A stretch of DNA of 64,000 nucleotides from Enhydrobacter aerosaccus (GTDB lineage: Bacteria; Pseudomonadota; Alphaproteobacteria; Reyranellales; Reyranellaceae): assembly GCF_900167455.1 (NCBI RefSeq), contig NZ_FUWJ01000011.1:1-64000 (forward strand). Direction: 5' to 3'. The notes beneath the pieces were generated by a model. The model was given only the letters and a program-made list of their open reading frames with translations. It searched no databases and was not told where the DNA came from. Below, piece by piece: positions 1 to 7,347 of this stretch (the first letter of the stretch is position 1; each line of letters opens with the position of its first letter). The position numbers and the translations under genes were made by a program.

Positions 1-77
1 GCCGCCGATACCCCGCGCTCCCTGACAAGCTTCACTGCCTCAAGCTTGAACTCGCGACTGAATTTTCGTCTCTGCAT
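1..77 (-). CDS. IS3-family transposase OrfA, N-terminal fragment
   Basis: The first 25 codons of a minus-strand reading frame are visible and start at an ATG. The protein begins MQRRKFSREFKLEAVKLVRE, the standard start of the helix-turn-helix OrfA of IS3-family elements, which binds the element ends and is joined to the DDE catalytic OrfB by programmed frameshifting. The frame is open at the window edge, so nothing can be said about OrfB or intactness. Being only 77 bases, it is easily missed by length-filtered gene finding. Confidence 0.75.
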   Translation of the reverse strand, partial: MQRRKFSREFKLEAVKLVRERGVSA

Positions 78-135
78 GGCTCCCTCCGGCTTCATGAAAC
101 ACCCAATCTCGGTGTCCACCAAACCGGCAGCAGCT
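1..135 (-). mobile_element. IS3-family insertion sequence, left end (rest lies outside the window)
   Basis: The minus strand reads inward from a probable terminal inverted repeat around 111-135 (TGCTGCCGGTTTGGTGGACA on the minus strand) into the start of an IS3 OrfA. Many IS3-family ends begin with TG and contain a GTTTGGTGGACA-like core, so the boundary fits a real element end. Only about 135 bases are visible. The element may be intact beyond the left edge. The exact outer base and any target duplication cannot be fixed from here. Confidence 0.7.
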
Positions 136-391
136 CAGTTGGGCGGAAGGCGCTTCGAAGTGCGCCGAGGGAGGAGCTCTAAGTCGCTCAGATGCAAGTC
201 TGCCGGCAGCAGCCATCCCTCTTCGCGCGAGGGATCGTCACCGGAGGCGAAGACGCTCCTTGCCCATCTTCAACCGAGGGGCGGCTTCGTGAGGCTGCTC
301 GCTCAGGCGGCCGAGTAAAGCCCGGTCCGGCTCGCCGGACGCGCCGACCCTATCTCGGATCATTTCCGATGCTAGAATTGCTGGACATGCC
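136..391. other. Gap between the IS end and the RES gene, no gene recognised
   Basis: Short open frames cross this stretch but none has a recognisable sequence or a convincing start. It probably holds the promoter of the RES-domain gene and whatever sequence the IS element landed in. A GGAGG Shine-Dalgarno at 393-397 follows immediately, eight bases before the GTG start at 406. Confidence 0.4.
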
Positions 392-405
392 TGGAGGCGC
401 TGCCT

Positions 406-1893
406 GTGCTCGACGACATCGACAAACTGAAGTTAAAGCGAATATGCGACGACTGCGTCGGTGAACCGTTTCTCAAGGACTTGATCCAGAAGACGGGAAA
501 GAAGCGGAAATGCGCCTATTGTAAAATCAGTGCTCCAACCATCTCGGTCGGAGAACTCGCCGAACGTGTCGACGGCGCATTCGATCGGCATTATCGAAGA
601 ACGTCTACAGAGCCGGATGGCTATCAGTGGATGGCGATGAAGGACCCCGAATCGAATTATGATTGGGAGCGTGACGGCGAGCCGGTGATCTGGGCGATCG
701 TCAACGCAGCTGTGATTTCTGAAAAGGCGGCAACAGACGTTCAAGAGATTCTGTCAGAGGAACATGGCAGTTCGCCATCGGACTACACCGGCGAAGAAGA
801 GCCCTACGATAGCGACTCTCACTATGAAGAGATCAGCGTCGATGACTACGCCTGGCAGGAAGAATGGCGCAATTTCGAGCACTCACTGAAGACGGAGAGC
901 CGCTATTTCAGCCAAACCGGTCTCGCACATTTGAAATCCGTGTTCGCTGGACTTGATGCGCTGAAGACCTCAAACGGGCAAGCCCTCATCGTCGATGCTG
1001 GACCGGGAACGCCGTTCGAGGCGTTCTATCGCGCACGCTATTTTGAGTCCGGGTCGAAACTTAAAGAGGCCATGAAGCGTCCAGACCGCAACATCGGGCC
1101 GCCCCCAACCGAACTTGCTGCTGCTGGGCGAATGAATGCGCGCGGGATATCGGTCTTCTACGGCGCCGGCAATGCCGAGACAGCGCGAGCAGAGATACGG
1201 CCCCCCGTCGGATCGCGGGTCATTGTGGCAAAGTTCAAAGTGATGCGCACTCTGAAGCTTCTCGATCTTCGCTCGTTCCTCCACGTCCACGAAGCGGGAA
1301 GCATTTTCGACGAAACACTGGCTCGACGGACGGGTCGAGCAGTCTTCCTCCGCAGTTTGGTTTTCAAAATGACGATGCCGGTGATGCCAAGCGACGAGGC
1401 GACGTCCTACCTGCCTACGCAGGCGATTGCCGACTTTTTGGCATCAAACATGGAGCCCGAGCTCGACGGAATTCTCTTTCCATCGGTCCAGGTTGCCGGT
1501 GCAGGGCTGAATGTCGTGTTGTTCCACAAGGCCTCACGCGTCGCCGGAATCAGTCTGCCGAAGGACACGAAACTCATCGCTTCTCAAGGTCACACGACCG
1601 AGGAAGGTTATGAGGCCGACTACACCGTCTTTGAAGAAGTGCCGAAGCGGGACGAGCCCGAAGAGCAAAAGGCCCAAACCTTATGGGAGCCGATTGGCAT
1701 TATCTCGCCAGAATACGCCTACGGTGGAGATACGCGAATGACATCGCTCGATGTGGACCTGGGCAGCGTCGAGGTACACGAAATCAAATCGGTGAGCTTC
1801 GTCGCAGACGTTGAAGCCGTGACCCGTCATCGTATTGAAAGGCGGTTTCAGAAAGTGACGAAACAGGTGGACGAGGAAATCATCGACTTCTGA
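406..1893 (+). CDS. HEPN/RES-type protein: RES-domain NAD-degrading toxin-like protein with N-terminal zinc-ribbon-like region
   Basis: The 495-residue protein starts at GTG with GGAGG eight bases upstream. Near the N-terminus, Cys14, Cys17, Cys36 and Cys39 form a CxxC-CxxC zinc-ribbon-like pair, followed by a helical region of the kind annotated as HEPN/RES N-terminal domain. From about residue 204 comes a RES domain: an F-YRAR segment, then GRMNARG at 241-247, VFYGAG just after it, and TARAEIRP. These match the Arg, Tyr and Glu motifs of the RES family, whose studied members (MbcT, RES of RES-Xre pairs) consume NAD+. The usual Xre/MbcA antitoxin is not seen in the neighbouring sequence. This long RES form often stands alone and may be a defence effector. 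The acidic stretch at about 115-150 is likely a linker. Family assignment is good, function inferred. Confidence 0.75.
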   Translation: MLDDIDKLKLKRICDDCVGEPFLKDLIQKTGKKRKCAYCKISAPTISVGELAERVDGAFDRHYRRTSTEPDGYQWMAMKDPESNYDWERDGEPVIWAIVNAAVISEKAATDVQEILSEEHGSSPSDYTGEEEPYDSDSHYEEISVDDYAWQEEWRNFEHSLKTESRYFSQTGLAHLKSVFAGLDALKTSNGQALIVDAGPGTPFEAFYRARYFESGSKLKEAMKRPDRNIGPPPTELAAAGRMNARGISVFYGAGNAETARAEIRPPVGSRVIVAKFKVMRTLKLLDLRSFLHVHEAGSIFDETLARRTGRAVFLRSLVFKMTMPVMPSDEATSYLPTQAIADFLASNMEPELDGILFPSVQVAGAGLNVVLFHKASRVAGISLPKDTKLIASQGHTTEEGYEADYTVFEEVPKRDEPEEQKAQTLWEPIGIISPEYAYGGDTRMTSLDVDLGSVEVHEIKSVSFVADVEAVTRHRIERRFQKVTKQVDEEIIDF

Positions 1894-1937
1894 GGCTCTT
1901 TCCACAGGTTCTTCTCAAGTGACAGGCCAGGCCTTGG

Positions 1938-2093
1938 CGCGATAAGGACGACGACGTTCTCCATCCGGAGCCAGTCGGCGAGCAATGCCTGCATTCGGCG
2001 CATTCCGTCATCGGACGACTTGCCAGCGAGTAGGTCGTTGCCCTCGCCCGCAGATACAGGCGCAAGAAGTTGGTATTTGCAGATGTCAGTCAC
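1938..2093 (-). pseudogene. SIR2-like domain protein, N-terminal remnant
   Basis: A minus-strand frame with a GTG start encodes about 52 residues ending in ALLADWLRMENVVVLIA. This resembles the entry of SIR2-like NADase domains, where such a helix leads into a beta strand and the NAD-binding GAG loop. Here the GAG loop is missing: after IA the frame runs into unrelated sequence that overlaps the 3' end of the RES gene and stops at 1848. The simplest reading is a gene cut by recombination at about 1930-1940. Similarity was judged by eye on a short segment, so a chance resemblance is possible. Confidence 0.35.
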
Positions 2094-2275
2094 AACGATC
2101 TCATTGCGTGGAGCCTCCGTCGGCTATCGGGCTTTCTTCACGATGTTCATTCACCGCGTCGAACACAGCATCGTCAAGCAATCGCAAATCGAAGTGCCGC
2201 ATCACGCCTGGAGAAAAGTTTGTGGTGTGTCGGCCTGCCTACCAGTCGGGATTCGAATTGGTGATGGCGATCGAC

Positions 2276-2301
2276 GTTGCAGCGCAACGTTGCGCGGCAA
2301 C
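2276..2301. repeat. 26-base near-perfect palindrome
   Basis: The centre GCGCAACGTTGCGC (2282-2295) is a perfect 14-base palindrome, flanked by GTTGC (2276-2280) and GCAAC (2297-2301), which extend it to 26 bases with one mismatched pair. It has no U-tract and no adjacent gene, so it is not an obvious terminator. It could be a protein-binding site, a recombination site or a transposon remnant. Confidence 0.6.
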
Positions 2302-2499
2302 AAGATTCTCCAGCGCACTTGCCGTGAGATTGTGTGAACGCGCTTCACTCGGAAACGTCCGTTGCAAGTGGGCCAACGTTTCGTCGATGTGCATCGGAAA
2401 CAACCACTGCCGAATCATGGCCCGGAGAAAACCCGCCGAAAGCACCCGAATCGACCGAAATTTGAGGCGAATTGTGCGGCGCATGGTGGTGGTTTAGGC

Positions 2500-2524
2500 A
2501 CGAAAAAGCCCGTAAACCGGGGCT
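2500..2524 (-). terminator. Rho-independent terminator reading on the minus strand
   Basis: Read on the minus strand, AGCCC, an eight-base loop, GGGCT and a run of T residues form a short stem followed by a U-tract. The stem is only five pairs, so it is modest. It would end transcripts entering from about 2.6-2.8 kb, where no intact gene remains, so it may be a relic. Confidence 0.45.
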
Positions 2525-2569
2525 CATTTGCGATGCCTTCGGGCCCGGAGAGAAAGTTCGCGGGCTCCG

Positions 2570-2600
2570 TGGCGGATCGATCGAGATTCGAACTGGGAGT
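2570..2600 (-). other. tRNA 3'-end-like fragment, possible old attachment site
   Basis: On the minus strand the sequence reads CCCAG-TTCGAAT-CTCGA, then seven bases, G and CCA at 2570-2572. This has the layout of a T-arm, acceptor 3' strand and CCA tail, and the ending TCCGCCA is typical of tRNA-Ser. Two of five T-stem pairs fail and no D-arm or anticodon arm is found, so it is not a working tRNA. Site-specific integrases often leave such 3'-end copies. Confidence 0.3.
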
Positions 2601-2706
2601 GGCTGACAGGCGGATCTAGTGCGAATATTTCAACAGTTTTGCGCCTTCATGTTGAACGATTTCGAGGGCTTGAATCGTCTACCTGTTTTCGGCAGAAAAA
2701 AATAAG

Positions 2707-2728
2707 CTGTTGGCCTTTCTGTTGGCCT
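2707..2728. repeat. Tandem 10-base direct repeat
   Basis: CTGTTGGCCT occurs at 2707-2716 and again at 2719-2728, separated by two bases. It sits next to the tRNA-like fragment. Its role is unknown; paired short repeats of this kind can be recombinase arm sites. Confidence 0.5.
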
Positions 2729-2860
2729 CGTGATCATTTCTAATGATAAATTATCCCATAAAATCAGTTCGTTACGGGGAATTTGCGATTCCGTCTCGGG
2801 CACCATCTACCTTCTCAAGCCATTGATGCGTGACCTGGTCTGCCAGGCGCTGGCCGGCGA

Positions 2861-3382
2861 TTAGGCGCCCGCGATCCGCATCTTGCCGAGGAAGTCGCGC
2901 TTGCCGATCGGCACGCCTTTCTGGCGCAGGATGTCGTAGGCGGTCGTGGCGTGGAAGTAGAAGTTCGGCAGAGAGAACGACATCAGGAAGTCTTCGGCCT
3001 TGAACGGAATCTTGCGGTCGCCGACCGAGAAGATCACGTCCTTGCCCTCGATGCCGTTCACCTCGTCGGGTTTGATCGCCTCGAGGGATGCGCGGGCATC
3101 GCTCACTAGTTTCTGAAGAGCGGCGTAGTCCTCGCCCGCGGGCTTGGGCGGGGAGAAGGCACCAGCCATCGCGCCCCTGATGCCGCCGGCGGAGTGGTGC
3201 GCCGCCGCGACGATCTGGAATCGGAACGGCGCCATGTCGGGAAACAGCTTCGTCTCCACGATCTCATTGGGATCCAGGCCCTTCTCCGTGCAATGAGCCA
3301 GGCCCTTGGCGAGAAAGCCCTCGACGCCGCCGAGAATCTGTAGGAACGACCTGACGCTGAGGTCATAGAGTGAAATGGCCAT
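2861..3382 (-). CDS. DUF1993 family protein
   Basis: The 173-residue protein begins with the family's characteristic opening (LYDLSVRSFLQILGGVEGFLAKG) and is a single helical domain of the usual length. Members resemble DinB-like four-helix bundles; their biochemical role is not established. A His pair in AAHHSAGG around residue 61 and the FYFHATTAYDILR segment near the C-terminus match conserved family positions. GGGAGG lies just upstream of the ATG. It is monocistronic, with the next minus-strand gene 120 bases upstream. Product family confident, function unknown. Confidence 0.8.
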   Translation of the reverse strand: MAISLYDLSVRSFLQILGGVEGFLAKGLAHCTEKGLDPNEIVETKLFPDMAPFRFQIVAAAHHSAGGIRGAMAGAFSPPKPAGEDYAALQKLVSDARASLEAIKPDEVNGIEGKDVIFSVGDRKIPFKAEDFLMSFSLPNFYFHATTAYDILRQKGVPIGKRDFLGKMRIAGA

Positions 3383-3505
3383 GAAGCACCTCCCTTTGTC
3401 GTGACGTTACGATTTTGGACCGAACTCGGCGAGACTCGGTCTCGCTGTCTGGGCGACATGTTCACGAAGAATGCCGTCGCAGCGTAGTTCACGCCCTCGG
3501 AAAAC

Positions 3506-3928
3506 TTATCCTTCCGGTACCGGTCGACTCGCAAACCACGCCCGTGAACGCGGGGTGAAGAGCATGTAGATGGCAGCGAACATCAATACGAGCCGCACCT
3601 CGACCAGCAACAGCACGGGATCACGCTCCACCATCTGGGGATATCGGATGCCGTCGTAGGCAACGATTATCAGACTGAAGGGAATAGCTATCACCCAGCG
3701 AAGGAAATTGCTCTTGCGGCGGGTGCAGAACAGCATCAGCAGAAATGTTCCGCCAAAACGGACGCTGGTCAGCAGCGCGGCAATGTAACGCCCGAATCTG
3801 CTCACGGACCAATCGAACATCATAATGGTAATGAACACGCTCAACACCAAGGTGGCGAGCCACAGTCGCTCGAACCAGGCGATGTCTGGCGGCGCGTCGG
3901 CATATTCCTCGAAATAAGCCCTGAACAT
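3506..3928 (-). CDS. Small integral membrane protein, function unknown
   Basis: This 140-residue protein has about four hydrophobic segments: LWLATLVLSVFITIMMF, the region ending FLLMLF, WVIAIPFSLIIVAY, and VRLVLMFAAIYMLF near the C-terminus. Positive residues between the second and third segments (CTRRKSNFLRW) suggest a cytoplasmic loop. I chose the ATG at 3928 because a GGGAGACC ribosome site precedes it; a longer in-frame start at 4069 adds 47 residues of low-quality sequence. I do not recognise the family, and the neighbours give no hint of role. Confidence 0.65.
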   Translation of the reverse strand: MFRAYFEEYADAPPDIAWFERLWLATLVLSVFITIMMFDWSVSRFGRYIAALLTSVRFGGTFLLMLFCTRRKSNFLRWVIAIPFSLIIVAYDGIRYPQMVERDPVLLLVEVRLVLMFAAIYMLFTPRSRAWFASRPVPEG

Positions 3929-4538
3929 CCTAAGGTCTCCCGAGACGATAGCTGCCCACTTGCTCCCGCGAACTTCGGGGCACGTTGACTGTCGGCGTAA
4001 GGGTGTGGCGGAGCCTGAGTGAGCATGCGTGGCAAACCGACACTTCGTAGCATGCAGCGTGCCTTTCACATCGCCCTGTCTGGATCCGAAGGAAATCGAG
4101 CACCATCAGAGCCGCAGTGCAGACCGAGCCGGGGATACTGGTGCGACGTTGCTTGTGCATTGGTTGGTCAAGGAAGCGCTCGTGGAGCGATTGCCGCCAT
4201 TGACTACAGACCCACCGTGCAAGCGCGCAGAAATCCGTCGAGCCTTCACGGGAGTCGTTGCTGCTGCAGGCTGGGCGCAGTCGCGCTGCTGTCGAGCCTG
4301 ATCGCCGCCTGGATCGCCTATGTCGCGGTGGCGTTCCTGGCGGTCCATTTCGATCCGCCTCAACAGCCCTTACCGAAAGGTGCGACGCGGGAGTTTTTAC
4401 TGGCTCGTCTTGTTGAACGGATCGGAATGGGGACATGCAATTCGGCCATATGGCATCGAATGCCGAACCGTGCCGCAACGTATGGGCGTCGGAATTTCTT
4501 GGCTTGCGCAATCCGTCTGGTGAGCGGAAGGTCGAAAC
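3929..4538. other. 610-base gap; possible decayed coding sequence
   Basis: No intact gene is recognisable. A plus-strand frame around 4125-4290 (ending near VVAAAGWAQ) looks coding, and at about 4280 a different frame continues with a hydrophobic stretch (AVALLSSLIAAWIAYVAVAF), as if a single gene had suffered a frameshift. No family could be named. The right end must hold the promoter of the receiver-domain gene at 4539, and the left end that of the membrane protein on the minus strand. Confidence 0.4.
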
Positions 4539-4922
4539 ATGGCTTCCCTTGTCCACCCACGGTTGATCGGCAAGCGTGTGCTGATCGTCGAAGACAACTA
4601 CCTCATCGCGACGCATCTCGAACAGATCGTGCGCGATGCAGGCGGCTGGCCGGTGGGGCCTGTTTCCAACATCGATCGTGCCTTGAAACTCCTGCGCTGG
4701 GGCAAGGTCGACGTGGCGCTGCTCGATTGCTGGCTGTCCGGTGGACACGCTGGACCCATAGCGGAGCTGCTGTGGTTTCGCCGGACGCCGTTCGTCGTTG
4801 TCACCGGCTGCGATACTTTCGATCTGCCGCCGGCCCTGCGCGATGTGCAATTCGTCCCCAAGCCGTTCAGCGGCAGCGACGTCGTCGGCGGTCTGGCCCA
4901 GGCAATCGGCCGCCAGCTCTGA
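4539..4922 (+). CDS. Stand-alone response regulator receiver domain
   Basis: The 127-residue protein is a single CheY-like receiver. It has the acidic pair in VLIVEDNYLI near residue 18, the phospho-acceptor Asp in ALLDCWLSGG near residue 65, a Thr in VVVTGCD, and the conserved Lys in FVPKPF near the end. There is no output domain. Such proteins take phosphoryl groups from hybrid kinases or modulate them; no kinase gene lies nearby. The sequence resembles the stand-alone receivers abundant in Rhizobiales and Rhodospirillales. The start is the ATG following a GGAAGG-like site. Confidence 0.85.
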   Translation: MASLVHPRLIGKRVLIVEDNYLIATHLEQIVRDAGGWPVGPVSNIDRALKLLRWGKVDVALLDCWLSGGHAGPIAELLWFRRTPFVVVTGCDTFDLPPALRDVQFVPKPFSGSDVVGGLAQAIGRQL

Positions 4923-5001
4923 TCACAGACTGAACGATGTCCGCCTATGCGCTGTATCAGCCGCGCGATCGAGTCGGGTTCTGCCCTGGTCGACGTCGAT
5001 A

Positions 5002-5988
5002 TCAGCGTTGATATGCGGAAGGGGCTTGATCTCCAGGATCTGACCGGCAGCCCTCGAAGCGGACTTTTCGATGCCGTCCCGCGTACCAGGCCTCGTGCGT
5101 GGCTCGGTCTGCTTGGCAACCAACGGAGCAGCGGGAAAAAAGCAGGATCGTGACGGCAAGCAGGTCGGCACTGCCACCTGCGGACAGGTTACGGGCCACG
5201 AAATCGCGGTGAACCTGTTCTGCTCGTGTCTTCCAGCTCTTTTCGTAGCAGCCGCCCTGCTCCAGAAAGGCTCGCGCGGCGTGTCGCACGAAGCCGCTTC
5301 CGTCCAGGCCTCCCCGATACAGCACGGTCGTGTCTTCGACGGCTTCCATCAGCGTGAACAGGGTTTGGACACTTGCGGTATTTCCATCCAGGCCCGCTCT
5401 CAGCGCCGTACTGTAGGCCGGAAGCGCCACATCGAAGATGCTGGGAAATCCGAGCGCCGCCTCGCGCCTCGCGCCATCGTGACCCGTGGCGCGTCGCACG
5501 ATCGCGCCGTGACTATCGCCGATTTTGCCGTCCGCGGCATGGGCCTCGAGGGCGGCGCCCCATTCCCCTCGCAATGTCGTGCGGACCAGGTCGGGAGAGA
5601 CATCTTCGCGCCGAGCCGTTACGTGCGCGATGGCGGCGACCATCATTCCCATCGCGAAGATGGCGCCGCGATGCGTATTGACCCCGCCTGTGGCGGCCAG
5701 CATACGCCGCTCCGCCTGAACACCAAGCGGCTTCAGCGCGCCCTCGAAAGACTTCCCCTCCCGACCGGCGGCAGCAATGGCCTCGAACGGTTCGGCCAGG
5801 GCATCGGCAGATCGGCGCATCAGGTCGAAGTCCATGTCGGCGTGTGACCCCGAGTCGATGGGACTCACCAGGCCAGGCTTCGGATAGGCCGCGAGTTCTT
5901 CGTGTAATGCCTTGACCGCAGCCGCGGCCAGATCGGCATCCGTGATCGCGGCGCGCGTGGCGGCGTCGAAGGCAGCGTCGGGACTCAC
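5002..5988 (-). CDS. mdcB: Triphosphoribosyl-dephospho-CoA synthase of malonate decarboxylase
   Basis: CitG/MdcB-family enzyme that makes 2'-(5''-triphosphoribosyl)-3'-dephospho-CoA, the precursor of the malonate decarboxylase ACP prosthetic group. Typical segments are YPKPGLVSPIDSGSHADMDF, GVNTHRGAIFAMG, EDTTVLYRGG and GGSADLLA. The start is GTG at 5988, overlapping the mdcG stop as GTGA. About 282 residues match the family; the frame then continues for about 45 more through SRCSVGCQADRATHEAW and beyond, a tail I cannot place. The switch coincides with a six-base T-run on the coding strand (5136-5141), so a frameshift near the end is possible. Catalytic regions are intact. Last gene of the mdc operon. 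Confidence 0.9.
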   Translation of the reverse strand: MSPDAAFDAATRAAITDADLAAAAVKALHEELAAYPKPGLVSPIDSGSHADMDFDLMRRSADALAEPFEAIAAAGREGKSFEGALKPLGVQAERRMLAATGGVNTHRGAIFAMGMMVAAIAHVTARREDVSPDLVRTTLRGEWGAALEAHAADGKIGDSHGAIVRRATGHDGARREAALGFPSIFDVALPAYSTALRAGLDGNTASVQTLFTLMEAVEDTTVLYRGGLDGSGFVRHAARAFLEQGGCYEKSWKTRAEQVHRDFVARNLSAGGSADLLAVTILLFSRCSVGCQADRATHEAWYAGRHRKVRFEGCRSDPGDQAPSAYQR

Positions 5989-6620
5989 GGCGCGAGTTCC
6001 GTGCGCGGAACGAGCCGGAGAGCATCGATCGACTTCAGCACGATTTCCGGTTCGCCCTGATGATATTCTCGCCACTGCACCTCGCCTCGGTCGGCGAGAG
6101 ACAATTCGCCGTCGATCCGGAAGGCCAGCGTCGGCTCCTCGCGGGCGAGCATCGCCGCCGCGCGATCTGCCTCCTCGAGGGACACGACGTCGATCACGAC
6201 ATCGAGGTCCGATGCTTCATGCACATGTCGCTCGTCCGTGAGGGCTTGCCACATCCAGCTACCATAGACGCGGACCACGACGCCGGCTTCCGAGGCCGCG
6301 GCCTGCAGGCGCGCGAAGGCCGGCGCCTTCGTTCGGGCGGCCGCACACTGGGCCACCGCGTCGAGCGACAGTGGCCGCATGCTTTCCACGATGTGCTGCG
6401 GGACAGTTTGCGCAGCGACCCGACGCGGCCTCAGTTGCGGATGGTGACGATCGGTGGTGCAGAAGCCGAGTCCGATCTCCGCCCCTTCGCCGCGACGGCG
6501 CGTGACGACGAAAGGCCGTCCTTGCGCCTGCCAGGCAGCGGCGCGCGCGCCATCGTCGGTATCGAATGCGTCCGGCGGCTCGGAAAGCCAAACCAGGCTG
6601 TGGCGGCGAAGCGGCTTCAT
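5985..6620 (-). CDS. mdcG: Malonate decarboxylase holo-ACP synthase (phosphoribosyl-dephospho-CoA transferase)
   Basis: The 211-residue protein transfers the prosthetic group made by MdcB onto the serine of the MdcC carrier protein. It carries the nucleotidyltransferase signature YGSWMWQALT followed by SDLDVVIDV (GS then DxD), around residues 119-145, as in MdcG and CitX-type enzymes. The N-terminal RRHSLVWL segment is also typical. Its ATG overlaps the mdcE stop as ATGA and its stop overlaps the mdcB GTG, implying translational coupling. Length is normal for the family. Confidence 0.92.
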   Translation of the reverse strand: MKPLRRHSLVWLSEPPDAFDTDDGARAAAWQAQGRPFVVTRRRGEGAEIGLGFCTTDRHHPQLRPRRVAAQTVPQHIVESMRPLSLDAVAQCAAARTKAPAFARLQAAASEAGVVVRVYGSWMWQALTDERHVHEASDLDVVIDVVSLEEADRAAAMLAREEPTLAFRIDGELSLADRGEVQWREYHQGEPEIVLKSIDALRLVPRTELAP

Positions 6621-7342
6621 CGCGCCGATTCGGTCAGCACCTTCTTGCGGATGTCGAGGGCGAGCTTGCGCCCACCGCGCTTTTTGCCCAGCTCGGCGCG
6701 ATTGTCCACCGGCGAGGCCGTCGCGATCGCCTTCTCGAGCTTGGCGGCGACACCGTCATCGAGCGTCCACACTTCCTCGACGCCGCCCAGAAGGGCAAAG
6801 GGCTGCGCGCCGAATTCCAGCGACGGCATGGTTTTGGAGAGCTTGGTCAGGACCGGAACGGGGATCTTGGTGACCGCCGACATCGCCTCGACCGGCATCA
6901 GCCCGACGCTCGCGGAGTCGAGCGCATAGATGCGGTCGCCGAACATGCCGTAGCAGATGAACGCCCCGCCGACCGCCTTGCCGGTGGCGACGGTGATGAG
7001 CTTGTGGCCGTTGCGGCGCGCCAGTTCGAGGCAGCTCAGCAGATGGCCGAAATAGCTGGCGAGGCCCAGCATCTCGGCGACGCGGTTGGGCTCCTGGCCG
7101 GCGCTGTCGACCAGCATGACGATCGGCATCTTGGGGTGATGCTCGATGCAATCGATGACCTGCGCCGCCAGATGCAAAGCGGCGGCGTTGTCGACATAGG
7201 TTCCGTCGCAGGTACCGATGACGCAGACCTTGGTCGTTCCGACGGCGGCGTAGCCGGTCAGCAGCGACTTCTTGACCGCGACATCCTTGGCGGAGGTGCC
7301 GAACAGCTTGGCGAGCAGGGCACGGGAGGTCAGCTTCTTCAT
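6617..7342 (-). CDS. mdcE: Malonate decarboxylase gamma subunit
   Basis: MdcE and MdcD together form the carboxyltransferase-like part that decarboxylates malonyl-S-ACP without biotin. The 241-residue protein has the crotonase-like features of the family: VMLVDSAGQEPN near residue 100, VATGKAVGGAFICYGMFGDR and YALDSASVGLMPVEAMS. I chose the ATG at 7342 because GGGAAG lies eight bases upstream; a GTG at 7351 overlaps the mdcD stop but has no spacing for a ribosome site. The stop overlaps the mdcG start. Confidence 0.92.
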   Translation of the reverse strand: MKKLTSRALLAKLFGTSAKDVAVKKSLLTGYAAVGTTKVCVIGTCDGTYVDNAAALHLAAQVIDCIEHHPKMPIVMLVDSAGQEPNRVAEMLGLASYFGHLLSCLELARRNGHKLITVATGKAVGGAFICYGMFGDRIYALDSASVGLMPVEAMSAVTKIPVPVLTKLSKTMPSLEFGAQPFALLGGVEEVWTLDDGVAAKLEKAIATASPVDNRAELGKKRGGRKLALDIRKKVLTESAR

Positions 7343-7347
7343 CGATC

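Larger units (their letters stand above)
2094..2860. other. Gene-poor, AT-richer junction between the accessory patch and the chromosome backbone
   Basis: No reading frame here has a recognisable product. An 81-codon minus-strand frame at 2239-2484 is open and has an internal ATG, but it resembles nothing I know. Base composition is visibly less GC-rich than the flanking genes. The region carries a 26-base near-palindrome, a minus-strand terminator, a tRNA-3'-end-like fragment and a 10-base tandem repeat, each listed separately. It looks like debris of past integration events. Confidence 0.5.

Noticed and set aside
192..464. 90-codon plus-strand frame reading into the RES gene start
   Set aside because: It overlaps the RES start in another frame and gives an Arg-rich product with no family resemblance.
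2570..2600. Functional tRNA gene
   Set aside because: Only a T-arm-like and CCA-like segment is present; the anticodon and D-arm are absent and two T-stem pairs fail.
4019..4933. Plus-strand frame of 304 codons covering the receiver gene
   Set aside because: It overlaps the receiver gene in another frame and ends in Arg/Pro-rich text. Only its middle (hydrophobic stretch near 4290) looks coding, so it is described as a possible decayed segment.
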